Numbered from the stretch's first letter, positions 35,426 to 44,148 are shown. The stretch is DNA of 64,000 bases from an uncultured Porphyromonadaceae bacterium (GCA_900545915.1 URAV01000014.1:1-64000); one strand, 5' to 3'. A program made the numbers and translations. The notes: generated from the sequence alone by a model not told the origin.

Positions 35426-35459
35426 ATAAGGATACTACGTATTTATGCGGTATCCTTAT
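35426..35459 (+). terminator. Terminator of the fimbrial operon
   Basis: Stem ATAAGGATAC/GTATCCTTAT with a 14-base loop, followed by TTTTTTAA. It lies 25 bases after the DUF4906 gene stop codon. Confidence 0.8.
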
Positions 35460-35499
35460 TTTTTAATTCTAAATTATAATCAATTTTCTTCGTAATGCT

Positions 35500-35507
35500 T
35501 ATATTTG
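35500..35507 (+). promoter_or_regulatory. Putative -7 element of the C11 peptidase gene
   Basis: TATATTTG fits TAnnTTTG, 19 bases before the ATG. The -33 match is poor. Confidence 0.5.
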
Positions 35508-35526
35508 AAATTCTAAAAGGTAATAC

Positions 35527-36699
35527 ATGAATATGCGATACGGTGAGATAAAGATTCTTTGTTGGGTTGTTTTGTCTTTTTTTCTCTTTTCCTGTGAGAA
35601 AGATGAGCCTGATATAGTGACGACAAGTCGGAAAACTCTATTTATGTATTTGCCGTGGTCTTCTAATCTGACGACGAATTTTTATACGAATATTTCGGAT
35701 ATGGAAGAATGTATAAAAAAGCGGGGATTAAAAGATGAAAAAGTTGTCGTATTTATGTCTTCCAGCAGCACAGAGGCTTCTATGTTCGAAATTGTTTATA
35801 AAAATGGTAAATGCGAACGCAAAACGTTGAAGAGTTATACGAATCCGTCATTTACGACGGCAGAAGGCATTACCTCCATATTGAATGATATGAAAACATT
35901 TGCTCCGGCGTCTATATATGCCATGACGATCGGGTGTCATGGTATGGGATGGCTTCCGGTAGATCGAATGAAGACGATGTCAGCATCTTCTGTAAAAATG
36001 CATTGGGACTATGAGGGAAAACCGTTGACCCGTTATTTCGGAGGTTTGACAAGCGAATATCAGACAGATATAAGTACCCTTGCTAAAGGTATTGCGGATG
36101 CAGGCATAAAAATGGAATATATTTTATTTGACGATTGCTATATGTCTTCGATCGAGGTCGCTTATGAGTTGAGAAATGTTACCGATTATTTGATTGCTTC
36201 TGCCAGTGAGATAATGGCATACGGGATGCCTTATGCCGTGATCGGCGAATATTTATTGGATGATCCTGATTTTCAGGCTGTCTGTGATGGCTTTTACGAC
36301 TTTTATTCGGCTTATAGCATGCCTTATGGAACGTTGGCGGTAACGGTTTGTGCCGAACTGGAAGATCTTGCGACGATTATGAAAAAAATTAATACGGAAT
36401 ATATTTTCGATGAATCTTCCGAAAATGCTTTGCAACGAATGGATGGCTATACTCCGATTATATTTTACGATTACGGTGATTATGTAGAAAAGTTATGTAA
36501 AGATCCCGTTTTGTTGGAACAGTTTGAGCAGCAACTGTCTCGGACTGTACCGTATAAAGTGCATACGGACTATTTTTATTCTGTGACCAAAGGTAGAGTT
36601 CCGATCTATACTTTCTCCGGAATAACGACATCAGATCCGAGCAAACATTCCCTTGCCGTGTCAAAAATCGATACGGAGTGGTATAAGGCTACGCATTAA
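35527..36699 (+). CDS. Clostripain-related (C11) cysteine peptidase lipoprotein, 390 aa
   Basis: Surface or periplasmic lipoprotein (signal ending FFLFSC). The C11 catalytic dyad is visible: His138 in GCHGMGW and Cys204 in FDDCYMSS, each after a hydrophobic strand (SIYAMTI, EYILF). Length is normal for Bacteroidales C11 lipoproteins. C11 peptidases such as clostripain and fragipain cut after Arg. It has its own promoter but lies 126 bases after a fimbrial operon whose fimbrillins all carry an Arg processing-like site, so it is a candidate maturase. That link is inferred. Confidence 0.8.
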   Translation: MNMRYGEIKILCWVVLSFFLFSCEKDEPDIVTTSRKTLFMYLPWSSNLTTNFYTNISDMEECIKKRGLKDEKVVVFMSSSSTEASMFEIVYKNGKCERKTLKSYTNPSFTTAEGITSILNDMKTFAPASIYAMTIGCHGMGWLPVDRMKTMSASSVKMHWDYEGKPLTRYFGGLTSEYQTDISTLAKGIADAGIKMEYILFDDCYMSSIEVAYELRNVTDYLIASASEIMAYGMPYAVIGEYLLDDPDFQAVCDGFYDFYSAYSMPYGTLAVTVCAELEDLATIMKKINTEYIFDESSENALQRMDGYTPIIFYDYGDYVEKLCKDPVLLEQFEQQLSRTVPYKVHTDYFYSVTKGRVPIYTFSGITTSDPSKHSLAVSKIDTEWYKATH

Positions 36700-36703
36700 T
36701 TGC

Positions 36704-36882
36704 TAAGAGCCCGTTTAAATTTTCATGGGGCAGGTTTGGCAATTTCTTTCGAGGATATTTTTATTGTTTTTACAAGGATAATAAGTCGGTTATCTGACGT
36801 GAAAATGGGAAAAAAGACCGGAAGAAGACGTAAAAATGATCTGATAACATTTTCTTATCGGAGAATTAAAACAGGCTCTGAA
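36704..36882 (-). repeat. Dispersed palindromic-ended repeat, copy 5
   Basis: Begins 5 bases after the C11 peptidase stop with TAAGAGCCCGTTTAAATTTT and ends in AATTAAAACAGGCTCTGA. Minus orientation of the core (GTAAAAATGATCTGATAAC). A 80-codon frame across it is an artefact of the repeat. Confidence 0.9.
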
Positions 36883-36948
36883 TATGACTTCGATTTATTT
36901 GTGGAAGGAAAAAGCCGACCTACATTTTATGATTTCCTTTAAAAGATA

Positions 36949-36956
36949 TATCTTTG
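36949..36956 (+). promoter_or_regulatory. Putative -7 element of the FkbH-ACP-MBOAT operon
   Basis: TATCTTTG, an exact TAnnTTTG match, 94 bases before the ATG at 37051. A weaker TGTCTTTG lies closer, near 37025. Confidence 0.45.
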
Positions 36957-37050
36957 TGAAAGAAAGACCGTGCAAACCGAATGTAAAATAAAAATATATT
37001 CGATTATTTTGCTGGGATGCAGTCTGTCTTTGTGAAACAAAAATGACGAT

Positions 37051-38787
37051 ATGAATTCTTTCAACGCTTTAAAAAAGATATATTCCAGACGGGCTGAGAT
37101 CAAAAATTTACCGCATATTAAAGTTGCGGTTGTCGGTGATACGGCTACGCAATTTCTCGCTATGGCAATTTACGGTACTGGCGTGGAGCGAGGTTTTGAT
37201 ATAGAGCTTTTTGAAGCAGAATATAATCAGGTAGAACGGCAGTTTCTGGATAAAGCATCTGATCTATATCGGTTTGATGCAGATTATATCGTTGTTTTCC
37301 AGTCAACGCATAAATTACTTACTCGGTATGGGAAATGCGGGGATGCAGACCGGTTACGGTTGGCTGATGAACGTTTGGATTTTGTGAGGACAATTTGTGA
37401 GACTACCGATGCGAAAATTATTTATTGTAATTATCCGGAAATAGACGATGCCGTTTTCGGTAATTTTGCCAATCAGGTAGAATTTTCTTTCCTTTATCAA
37501 TTGCGTAAACTTAATTACAAATTGATGGAGGTAGCTCGGGAATGTCCTAATCTTTATATTTGCGATCTTGCGACGATACAGAATAAACTGGGGCGGGATA
37601 CCGCATTTCAGCCGTCGATTTATGTCAGTACCGAAATGGTACTGTCTATCGAGGCTTTACCTTGGGTTGCATCCCGAGTACTTGATATTATTTGTGCGCT
37701 GAAAGGAAAGATAAAGAAATGTCTTGTATTGGATCTCGATAATACGCTTTGGGGAGGGGTTATCGGAGATGACGGTATAGAAAATATTCAGATCGGTCAT
37801 GGTTTGGGTATCGGCAAAGCTTTTTCAGAGTTCCAATTATGGATTAAGAAACTGAAAGAGAGAGGGGTAATTCTTGCAGTATGCAGCAAGAATACCGAGT
37901 CTGTAGCGAAAGAGCCGTTTGTCGAACATCCCGATATGATATTGAAATTGGATGATATCGCGGTGTTTGTCGCTAATTGGGAAAATAAAGCGGATAATAT
38001 ACGTCGAATACAGCAAATTCTGAATATAGGATTTGATTCTATGGTATTTTTGGATGATAATCCTTTTGAACGAAATATGGTGCGTGCGAATATTCCGGAT
38101 ATAGTCGTTCCTGAATTGCCGGAAGATCCCGGTGAATATCTTGAATATTTGTATGGACTGAATCTTTTTGAAACAGTTTCATATTCTGCTGCAGATTCGG
38201 AACGTACCCGACAGTACCAAGTAGAAGCCCGGCGAGTATCGGAGAGAATGAGTTTTGCAAATGAAGATGAATTTCTTGCAAGTCTGGAAATGGTTTCCGA
38301 TATACAAGCGTTTACGCCCTTTAATATTCCCCGTGTCGCGCAGCTTTCGCAACGTTCTAATCAATTTAATTTGCGTACGGTACGTTATACTGAAGGAGAT
38401 ATCGAGCGCATGGGTAAAGACTCGGAACGTTATGCTCCTTTTACATTTACGCTTGCAGATAAGTTCGGGGATAACGGACTTATTTGTGTGGTTATACTTG
38501 AGAAAGACAACCGTGCTAAGACTCTTTTTATCGATACGTGGTTTATGAGTTGCAGGGTATTGAAACGAGGGATGGAACGGTTTACTCTGAATGTCTTGGT
38601 GAGATATGCCAGAGACAACGGGTTTAAGAAGATTATCGGAGAGTATATCCCGACCGCTAAAAATAAGATGGTGGAGGATCATTATGCCCAATTAGGGTTT
38701 GTAAAGTTACCGGAAATGGAGAAAAACCTTTATATGCTTGATGTAGATTCTTATATAGATAAAACTTGTTATATATTGCCTAAATAA
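37051..38787 (+). CDS. FkbH-like HAD-IIIC family protein, 578 aa
   Basis: Cytoplasmic enzyme of the FkbH type. The N-terminal ~220 residues resemble an SGNH-like FkbH N-terminal domain (VAVVGDTATQFLAMAI). The HAD-IIIC catalytic domain carries D228 and D230 in LDLDNTLWGGVIGDDG, a CSKNTE motif and VFLDDNPFERNMV. The C-terminal ~170 residues are GNAT-like (FSL-x-D-x-FGDNGLI pattern). FkbH proteins load a glyceryl or related three-carbon unit from glycolysis onto an acyl carrier protein. An ACP gene follows after 8 bases, so this is probably the loading enzyme of the cassette. The acyl group itself is inferred. Confidence 0.88.
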   Translation: MNSFNALKKIYSRRAEIKNLPHIKVAVVGDTATQFLAMAIYGTGVERGFDIELFEAEYNQVERQFLDKASDLYRFDADYIVVFQSTHKLLTRYGKCGDADRLRLADERLDFVRTICETTDAKIIYCNYPEIDDAVFGNFANQVEFSFLYQLRKLNYKLMEVARECPNLYICDLATIQNKLGRDTAFQPSIYVSTEMVLSIEALPWVASRVLDIICALKGKIKKCLVLDLDNTLWGGVIGDDGIENIQIGHGLGIGKAFSEFQLWIKKLKERGVILAVCSKNTESVAKEPFVEHPDMILKLDDIAVFVANWENKADNIRRIQQILNIGFDSMVFLDDNPFERNMVRANIPDIVVPELPEDPGEYLEYLYGLNLFETVSYSAADSERTRQYQVEARRVSERMSFANEDEFLASLEMVSDIQAFTPFNIPRVAQLSQRSNQFNLRTVRYTEGDIERMGKDSERYAPFTFTLADKFGDNGLICVVILEKDNRAKTLFIDTWFMSCRVLKRGMERFTLNVLVRYARDNGFKKIIGEYIPTAKNKMVEDHYAQLGFVKLPEMEKNLYMLDVDSYIDKTCYILPK

Positions 38788-38795
38788 TTTATGAT

Positions 38796-39035
38796 ATGAC
38801 TCAAGAGGATATTTTAAGTAAAGTTCAAAATATTTTTAGGGATGTATTGGATGAAGAAAACATTTCATTGACATCTCAGACAACGGCAAATGATATAGAA
38901 GAATGGGACTCCTTAACTCATATTCAGCTCGTTGTGGCAATCGAAAAATCGTTTAAGATAAAATTTACTTCAAAAGAAATTTTATCTTGGAAAAATGTCG
39001 GAGAAATGGTTGAAACGATTCATGCTAAATTGTAG
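38796..39035 (+). CDS. Acyl carrier protein, 79 aa
   Basis: Small acidic carrier with the phosphopantetheine site at Ser39 in EEWDSLTHIQLVVAIE. Typical helices lie either side, and the length is normal. It is not the fatty-acid AcpP type: it has WDSLTH instead of ADSLD, like carriers dedicated to secondary acyl transfer. It sits between FkbH and the MBOAT gene and would carry the FkbH-made acyl group to the membrane acyltransferase. Confidence 0.93.
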   Translation: MTQEDILSKVQNIFRDVLDEENISLTSQTTANDIEEWDSLTHIQLVVAIEKSFKIKFTSKEILSWKNVGEMVETIHAKL

Positions 39036-39040
39036 CGGTG

Positions 39041-39216
39041 ACCTGTCTGAATTTTTCGGTAAGAAAATTATATCAGGTCATTTTTGCGTTTTTTCCGGTC
39101 TGTTTCCCTGTTTTTGCACGTCATATAGCTTGTTATGCTCTTTTATCGGAGACAGAGAAACACTCTCAAACGCAACTCTTGAAAAAAGACTGTGCAAAAT
39201 TAAAAACAGGTTCTGA
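39041..39216 (+). repeat. Dispersed palindromic-ended repeat, copy 6, inside an operon
   Basis: Begins 5 bases after the ACP stop codon (ACCTGTCTGAATTTTTCGGT) and ends GCAAAATTAAAAACAGGTTC. The core ATCAGGTCATTTTTGCG is intact. It separates ACP from the MBOAT gene, which are expected to be co-transcribed, so the element may alter the mRNA between them. Confidence 0.85.
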
Positions 39217-39293
39217 ACGATTTTGTCGAAGTGTTCAGGAGAGAATATCGAAAGAGAAGGGAATATTTGTAAAATAAACCGGTATATAAAGTT

Positions 39294-40745
39294 ATGATTA
39301 TCAATTCATTTGAATTTTTGTTGTTTTTTATAATTTTCTTCGTTATATATTATATTCCCCGCTTCGATACAAGATATCAGAATCTTTTATTACTTGTCGG
39401 AAGTTATTTCTTTTATGGGTATGCAAGTCTGAAAATGTTGCCTTTGCTTATTGCGGCTACGATCATTTTTTATTATTTGGGTTTAGCGATACAAAAAAGC
39501 GGAGATACTAAAAAAGCATCGATTCTGACAGCTTTAGGTGTGTGGTCTGGAGTCGGTATTTTATTGTATTTTAAGTATTTCAATTTTTTTATTACTTCTT
39601 TTTCTGAATTGTTTGAATCATTCGGTTTACAGACTAATTGGCATACTTTCAATATTATAATGCCTTTGGGCATAAGTTTTTTCACTTTTAAATTAATTAG
39701 TTATATTATAGAGATACATCGTGGTCATATAGAAGCAGACCGGGATTTTATCTCTTTTGCAGCTTATGTCTCTTTTTTCCCGTGTATTCTTTCAGGACCG
39801 ATAGACCGTCCTAATTCGTTTATTCCACAGTTGTCTCAAACTCGTCATTTTGATTATGATATGGCATCGGACGGCTTGCGTCAAATATTGTGGGGAATGT
39901 TTAAAAAGATGGTATTGGCTGATAATATTGCGGTTGTCGTAGATCAAGTTTGGAGTAGTTATACTGCATTTCCGAGCAGTACGTTGATATTGGCTGCCGT
40001 CTTATATTCATTTCAGATGTATACGGATTTTTCAGGTTATTCCGATATGGCAATCGGAGTCGGCAAAATTTTAGGAATTAAGGTTACTCCCAATTTCAAT
40101 TATCCGTTTTTTGCGTTGAATATTGCCGATTATTGGCGTCGCTGGCACATGTCTTTGACTTCGTGGTTGACCGATTATATATTTATGCCATTGAATGTCC
40201 GGTTTCGTGATTGGGGCAATTGGGGTATGATCGTTGCTATTATCATCAATCTTGTGGCAGTAGGTATGTGGCATGGAGATAATTGGACATTTGCCGCATT
40301 CGGTTTGTATCATGGTTTGTTGTTTGTTCCGTTAATTCTTACAGGGGCTTTTTTTAAAAAGAACAAGATGAAAACCACTTATTGGGGATTGCCGACATTT
40401 CGCATGGCTTTGAAAATGTTGTTTACATTTATGCTGGTCACAATAGGATTGGTCATTTTTAAGGCGCATGATGTGACGCAAGCTTTTGACTACTTGTTAT
40501 CTTGTTTTGGTACGGGCATATTGTCTTTGCCGAAAGTTCAGGGCGACACGAACGGAACGCTTTTATTCTCGTTGCTGTTTATTATTATGTTGCTTGTTAT
40601 AGAATGGAAACAAAGAAGCAAGGAGTATGGATTGTCTATTGACAATTTGAGCCGTGTAAAGAGGTTAGGAGCTTATTCGTTTTTTTTGTTGGTGATTTAT
40701 TTCTTCGGAACAGATACTTCTTCGTTTATATATTTTCAGTTCTAA
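39294..40745 (+). CDS. MBOAT-family membrane O-acyltransferase (DltB/AlgI-like), 483 aa
   Basis: Polytopic inner-membrane enzyme with about ten hydrophobic helices. MBOAT hallmarks are present: GISFFTFKLISYIIEI, FPCILSGPIDRP, FQMYTDFSGYSDMAIG, ADYWRRWHMSLTSWLTDYIF and the invariant His in AVGMWHGDNWTFAAFGLYHG. DltB/AlgI-type members move an acyl group from a cytoplasmic carrier to an acceptor outside the membrane. With an upstream carrier protein and a downstream DltD/AlgJ-like SGNH protein it forms a complete transfer path to a periplasmic acceptor. Acceptor unknown. Confidence 0.93.
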   Translation: MIINSFEFLLFFIIFFVIYYIPRFDTRYQNLLLLVGSYFFYGYASLKMLPLLIAATIIFYYLGLAIQKSGDTKKASILTALGVWSGVGILLYFKYFNFFITSFSELFESFGLQTNWHTFNIIMPLGISFFTFKLISYIIEIHRGHIEADRDFISFAAYVSFFPCILSGPIDRPNSFIPQLSQTRHFDYDMASDGLRQILWGMFKKMVLADNIAVVVDQVWSSYTAFPSSTLILAAVLYSFQMYTDFSGYSDMAIGVGKILGIKVTPNFNYPFFALNIADYWRRWHMSLTSWLTDYIFMPLNVRFRDWGNWGMIVAIIINLVAVGMWHGDNWTFAAFGLYHGLLFVPLILTGAFFKKNKMKTTYWGLPTFRMALKMLFTFMLVTIGLVIFKAHDVTQAFDYLLSCFGTGILSLPKVQGDTNGTLLFSLLFIIMLLVIEWKQRSKEYGLSIDNLSRVKRLGAYSFFLLVIYFFGTDTSSFIYFQF

Positions 40746-40767
40746 ATTATTTTTGTGTGATGAGATT

Positions 40768-41760
40768 ATGAAACTTACAAAAAAGCAAATTGAAAATTTG
40801 GCGCTATTCGGAGGAGTATTTATCGTGTTGTTGATAATACTTAATGTAACAGCTCCCTATGTATATAAATTGTTTCCGAATGATTATTCCCGGATAGGGA
40901 TTATATTGAATGCTCTGAAAACTCGTACTGTAACTCCGGAAATCGTCGTTTTCGGAAATAGTAAAGCTATGAGCGGAGTAGATGCCAATATGATACAAGA
41001 ACAATTGTCCGGAAATCCGGAAACATATAATTTCTCATCGGTAGGGCAATCGATCGGGGAGAGCTTATTGTTCTATCCGATGCTACCTGATGAGACAAAA
41101 GCGGTAATACAATGTTTTAAATTAGAAGAGTTCATGCAACCGCTTGTCTTTAATGAACCTGCGATTATCGCTTTGAAGATGGGGAAATATCCGATGAATG
41201 AAGATATAAAGCAATTGCTCCCGAAAACGTTTTGGGAAAAGTTAGATAAGCCGGATGTTTATTATAATTTCAAGTCCCGTCAAACCGTGAGTTCGGGGTT
41301 GATACGTTTTTTACGTCTTCATTTGGATGAGGATGCTCCTGACAGCGGTATTCTCGATGATTTGAAGTTTCCTTATTTATTCCCGTCCGAGATAGATAAA
41401 GCTCCGAATTATCAGACCGTAATACAGATGTTGGAGAAGGAAGATTATTCTTGGGCTGATGATTTTTCTATTTCGGAAGAATGTAAGGATTTGCTTATTA
41501 AAGCAAATGATTATTTAGAACGGAAGAATGTGAAGTTGTATATAGCAATTATTTCTCATGCTCCGGATGTGAAAGGTCTGTCATCTGAAAAACAAGAAAA
41601 AATTATCGGAAAATTGCAAGAGGAACTGCCGCAATTAAAATTTATAGATTGTCGGAAATCTCTTACTTCAGATGATTTTTATGACCCGTTACATCCTAAT
41701 AAAAAGGGAGCTGAAAAAATTTCGACTATAATCTCGACAGCGGTGAACGCTGATTTTTAG
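40768..41760 (+). CDS. Membrane-anchored SGNH-like protein (DltD/AlgJ-like role), 330 aa
   Basis: One N-terminal transmembrane anchor (LALFGGVFIVLLIILNV) and a periplasmic SGNH-like domain. Block I reads FGNSKAMSGVD (Ser in the GDS position) and block V reads DPLHPNKKGAEK with catalytic Asp and His. It starts 22 bases after the MBOAT gene; the ATG at 40768 is chosen over an upstream TTG at 40753 because the anchor fits. In Dlt and alginate systems a protein of this kind completes acyl transfer with the MBOAT partner, and the same role is inferred here. Confidence 0.75.
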   Translation: MKLTKKQIENLALFGGVFIVLLIILNVTAPYVYKLFPNDYSRIGIILNALKTRTVTPEIVVFGNSKAMSGVDANMIQEQLSGNPETYNFSSVGQSIGESLLFYPMLPDETKAVIQCFKLEEFMQPLVFNEPAIIALKMGKYPMNEDIKQLLPKTFWEKLDKPDVYYNFKSRQTVSSGLIRFLRLHLDEDAPDSGILDDLKFPYLFPSEIDKAPNYQTVIQMLEKEDYSWADDFSISEECKDLLIKANDYLERKNVKLYIAIISHAPDVKGLSSEKQEKIIGKLQEELPQLKFIDCRKSLTSDDFYDPLHPNKKGAEKISTIISTAVNADF

Positions 41761-41790
41761 CTGTTTTAAAATAAAATTAAGAGAAAAATT

Positions 41791-42078
41791 TCATATTTTT
41801 TGATTAACGGTCGTTTTATTTGTATTTGCAGACTTTTTTTCAGGGAATAACTGATCCTGAGGAACTCCCAATTCCTCAGCTATGACTTTTTGAGTCAGAG
41901 CATCCGGAGTTTGTACTCCGGCAATCCACATTCGTACAGTTTTTTCCGATTTCAATGTTTTATGTGCGATATATTCCACAAAAGCACTTTTGGGTGCTTT
42001 TACTACCCGACGGTCGGGGAGAGATTTGTAATATTCGACAAAGGACGCATTGCCGACAGGAAAATCTTTAAATGTCAT
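41791..42078 (-). CDS. Small HTH-like DNA-binding protein, 95 aa
   Basis: Short protein with a helix-turn-helix-like middle (AFVEYIAHKTLKSEKTVRMW followed by AGVQTPDALTQKVIAEELGV). It resembles small Bacteroidales regulators of unknown role. The first residues are TFKDFPVGNASFVEYYKS. It is divergent from an XRE-type repressor gene at 42225. The 146-base gap between them holds a palindrome, so the two probably share control. No phage genes are near. Confidence 0.6.
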   Translation of the reverse strand: MTFKDFPVGNASFVEYYKSLPDRRVVKAPKSAFVEYIAHKTLKSEKTVRMWIAGVQTPDALTQKVIAEELGVPQDQLFPEKKSANTNKTTVNQKI

Positions 42079-42127
42079 TTTTCTGTATCAAAGTTGTTTA
42101 TTCACTGTAATATTTATATTTTTGTTC

Positions 42128-42146
42128 CGTAATATATATTATTACG
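42128..42146. promoter_or_regulatory. Palindromic candidate operator between divergent regulators
   Basis: CGTAATATATATTATTACG is a near-perfect 19-base palindrome. Further right, TGTTCGTTA occurs twice (about 42163 and 42196). These are candidate binding sites for the flanking HTH proteins. Confidence 0.45.
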
Positions 42147-42224
42147 ATGCAAATATATAACAATGTTCGTTAAAATCCAAACAAATAATGAATTTTGTTC
42201 GTTATATAATTAAAAATACCTGAT

Positions 42225-42620
42225 ATGGATTCAGTAAAAGAGAGGCTCAAAGCATTTATAGAATATAAAAAAATTTCGATAAGAAGTTTTGAGAATCGGT
42301 GTGGCTTATCATATGGGTATGTAAACAATATGCGGGTTTCTATACAGCCGGCAAAATTGAAAAGCATATCTCTGCAATTTCCTGATTTGAATAAAAGTTG
42401 GTTGTTGACAGGAGAGGGGGAGATGCTTGTTCCCACAGAAGGGAAAACCGTAGCAACCGAATCTATCGGTAATTATGGTAGTGTATTTAAGTCTTCGGGA
42501 ATAGTTTCTATTCCGGCTAAAGTTTGGGATGTTATTGAAAAGCAGGCAGACAGTTTAAAAAGTAAAGATAAACAGATCGATGATCTTATTTCATTATTGA
42601 AAGGTTTGATTCAAAAATAG
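42225..42620 (+). CDS. XRE/CI-like helix-turn-helix repressor, 131 aa
   Basis: The N-terminal HTH spans residues ~5-65 (RLKAFIEYKKISIRSFENRC, GLSYGYVNNMR), followed by LNKSWLLTGEGEML. That last pattern is common in Bacteroidales phage-repressor-like proteins. The C-terminus has a helical DSLKSKDKQIDDLISLLKGL segment that may dimerise. It is divergent from the small regulator at 42078. A T-rich hairpin (AAGGTGCTTTTATTGAAGAGCACCTT) near 42642-42667 may terminate it. Target genes unknown. Confidence 0.75.
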   Translation: MDSVKERLKAFIEYKKISIRSFENRCGLSYGYVNNMRVSIQPAKLKSISLQFPDLNKSWLLTGEGEMLVPTEGKTVATESIGNYGSVFKSSGIVSIPAKVWDVIEKQADSLKSKDKQIDDLISLLKGLIQK

Positions 42621-42641
42621 TTTTTGTGGTTGTAAGTATTA

Positions 42642-42672
42642 GAAGGTGCTTTTATTGAAGAGCACCTTTTTT
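42642..42672 (+). terminator. Terminator after the XRE-type gene
   Basis: Short stem AAGGTGCT/AGCACCTT with a loop of about 10 bases, followed by TTTTTTTATA. It ends just before the convergent amidohydrolase stop at 42698. Confidence 0.7.
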
Positions 42673-42697
42673 TATATAATATGTTCATAATTTATTG

Positions 42698-43951
42698 TTA
42701 TAATTTGTTTTTATAGATTTGCCCGTCTTTTATAATCAATAGAATATTGTCATCGGGGTTTTCCAGTAATTGAATATTTTCCAGAACATTTCCGTTTATA
42801 AGTAACATGTCGGCAAAAGCACCTTCCTTGATTACTCCTAAATCTCCGGGATAGGGGTTTCTCGATCCCGAAAGAGACAATAGCCGAGCATTATCATAGG
42901 TGACCATTTTCAGTATTTCGAAATTACTGAACCAGTTTTTAAGTTTCCCTATATCTTTATTTTGGTTTTTCGTATTGGCAGGATTGAATAGTAAATCAGT
43001 TCCCCATCCGAGTTTTACCTGATATTTCTTTGCCAATCTGTAAGCATTATCTGTATTTTGAACAATCATCTTATGTTTTTCCTGCTGTTCTTGAGTGGGA
43101 TATTGATTGTCGTCGAGGGTAAAAGGTTGCATACAGAGCCATACTTCTTTTCGAGCGATCAATTCCATTGTCGCTTCATCGATCAAGTGTCCGTGTTCTA
43201 TGCTTTTTACACCGGCTTGTATTGCTCGGGGGATTGCTTGCGGTACATAGACATGTACCATTACATAAGTACCTGCATTTTCAGCCGCTTTTACAGCGGC
43301 ATGAATCTCTTCTTCAAAATATTGGGAATCTTGCAGGCGATCATAAAGTGAGGCAACTCCGCCTCCGGTCATCAATTTTATTTGGCTAGCACCCAACCTC
43401 AGATTATTCCGTGCTGCGACGGTAACGGCATCCACTCCGTCTGCGATAATAGCCGCACCTATTTTTTCGGTGTGAGTCAGACAACAACAGCCGAAAGGTC
43501 GGGGATCGTCATATACAGCTCTGAAATCACCATGTCCTCCGGTTTGAGAAATGAGAGATCCGCTCGGATAAATTCTGGGACCCGGAATAATTCCTTCATC
43601 GATGGCACGTTTTAGTCCGAACACCGGACCTCCGGCATCCCGTATCGTAGTGAAACCGCGCATTAAGGTTTTTCCGGCTTCGACACCGGCTTTTAATTGT
43701 GTGTAGGACGTTTCTGCAGTGAGCAAGTCTATCATTGTGTTACAGCACATGTAGGAGTGCCAGTGTGCATCGATGAGTCCGGGCATCAGAAATTTACCTT
43801 TTCCGTCGATTACCGTTCCTTCTGCCGATATCGTTCCGGGTTCGGCTATTTTATTTATTCGGTTGTTCAGGATCAGAATATCTCCCATAACCGTTTCTTC
43901 GTCTGTTCCGTTGAATATCCGAACGTTTTTTATTAAAATCGTTTGTTCCAT
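42698..43951 (-). CDS. Metal-dependent amidohydrolase (imidazolonepropionase/prolidase-like), 417 aa
   Basis: Cytoplasmic amidohydrolase-superfamily enzyme. The metal-binding HxH lies in MPGLIDAHWHSYM; further blocks are GGPVFGLKRA, KLMTGGGVASLYD, MVHVYVPQAIPRAIQAG, SIEHGHLID and WGTDLLF (metal Asp). A C-terminal GDLGVIKEGAFADMLLINGN returns to the beta-sandwich. It begins at MEQTIL (43951); a longer frame to 44119 has no homology and no signal peptide. Similar proteins hydrolyse cyclic amides or X-Pro dipeptides; the substrate here is unknown. Confidence 0.8.
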   Translation of the reverse strand: MEQTILIKNVRIFNGTDEETVMGDILILNNRINKIAEPGTISAEGTVIDGKGKFLMPGLIDAHWHSYMCCNTMIDLLTAETSYTQLKAGVEAGKTLMRGFTTIRDAGGPVFGLKRAIDEGIIPGPRIYPSGSLISQTGGHGDFRAVYDDPRPFGCCCLTHTEKIGAAIIADGVDAVTVAARNNLRLGASQIKLMTGGGVASLYDRLQDSQYFEEEIHAAVKAAENAGTYVMVHVYVPQAIPRAIQAGVKSIEHGHLIDEATMELIARKEVWLCMQPFTLDDNQYPTQEQQEKHKMIVQNTDNAYRLAKKYQVKLGWGTDLLFNPANTKNQNKDIGKLKNWFSNFEILKMVTYDNARLLSLSGSRNPYPGDLGVIKEGAFADMLLINGNVLENIQLLENPDDNILLIIKDGQIYKNKL

Positions 43952-44148
43952 ATCGATATAGATGCTGTTTTGTCGATAAAACGGAATTACGTGAAAAAAG
44001 TTTGTCTTTTTACGGATAATTGGATAACGATCTTTTTTTCTGTCTGACTGTCGTTTTAATTTTTTATATCCGGAGAGGGAAGGGGAGGGGTGGTTGAAAA
44101 AACGAATGAGAACCGGCAATCATGGAGTGATTATCTCGAATGTGAAAA

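Noticed and set aside
36700..36942. 80-codon plus-strand frame after the C11 peptidase
   Set aside because: Lies in dispersed repeat copy 5; similar false frames occur in copies 6 and 8 (39038-39277, 61708-61974).
42150..42205. TGTTCGTTA repeats as a second copy of the invertible-promoter site
   Set aside because: They share only the TGTTCGTT core with the fimbrial inverted repeats, are in direct orientation and do not flank a promoter.
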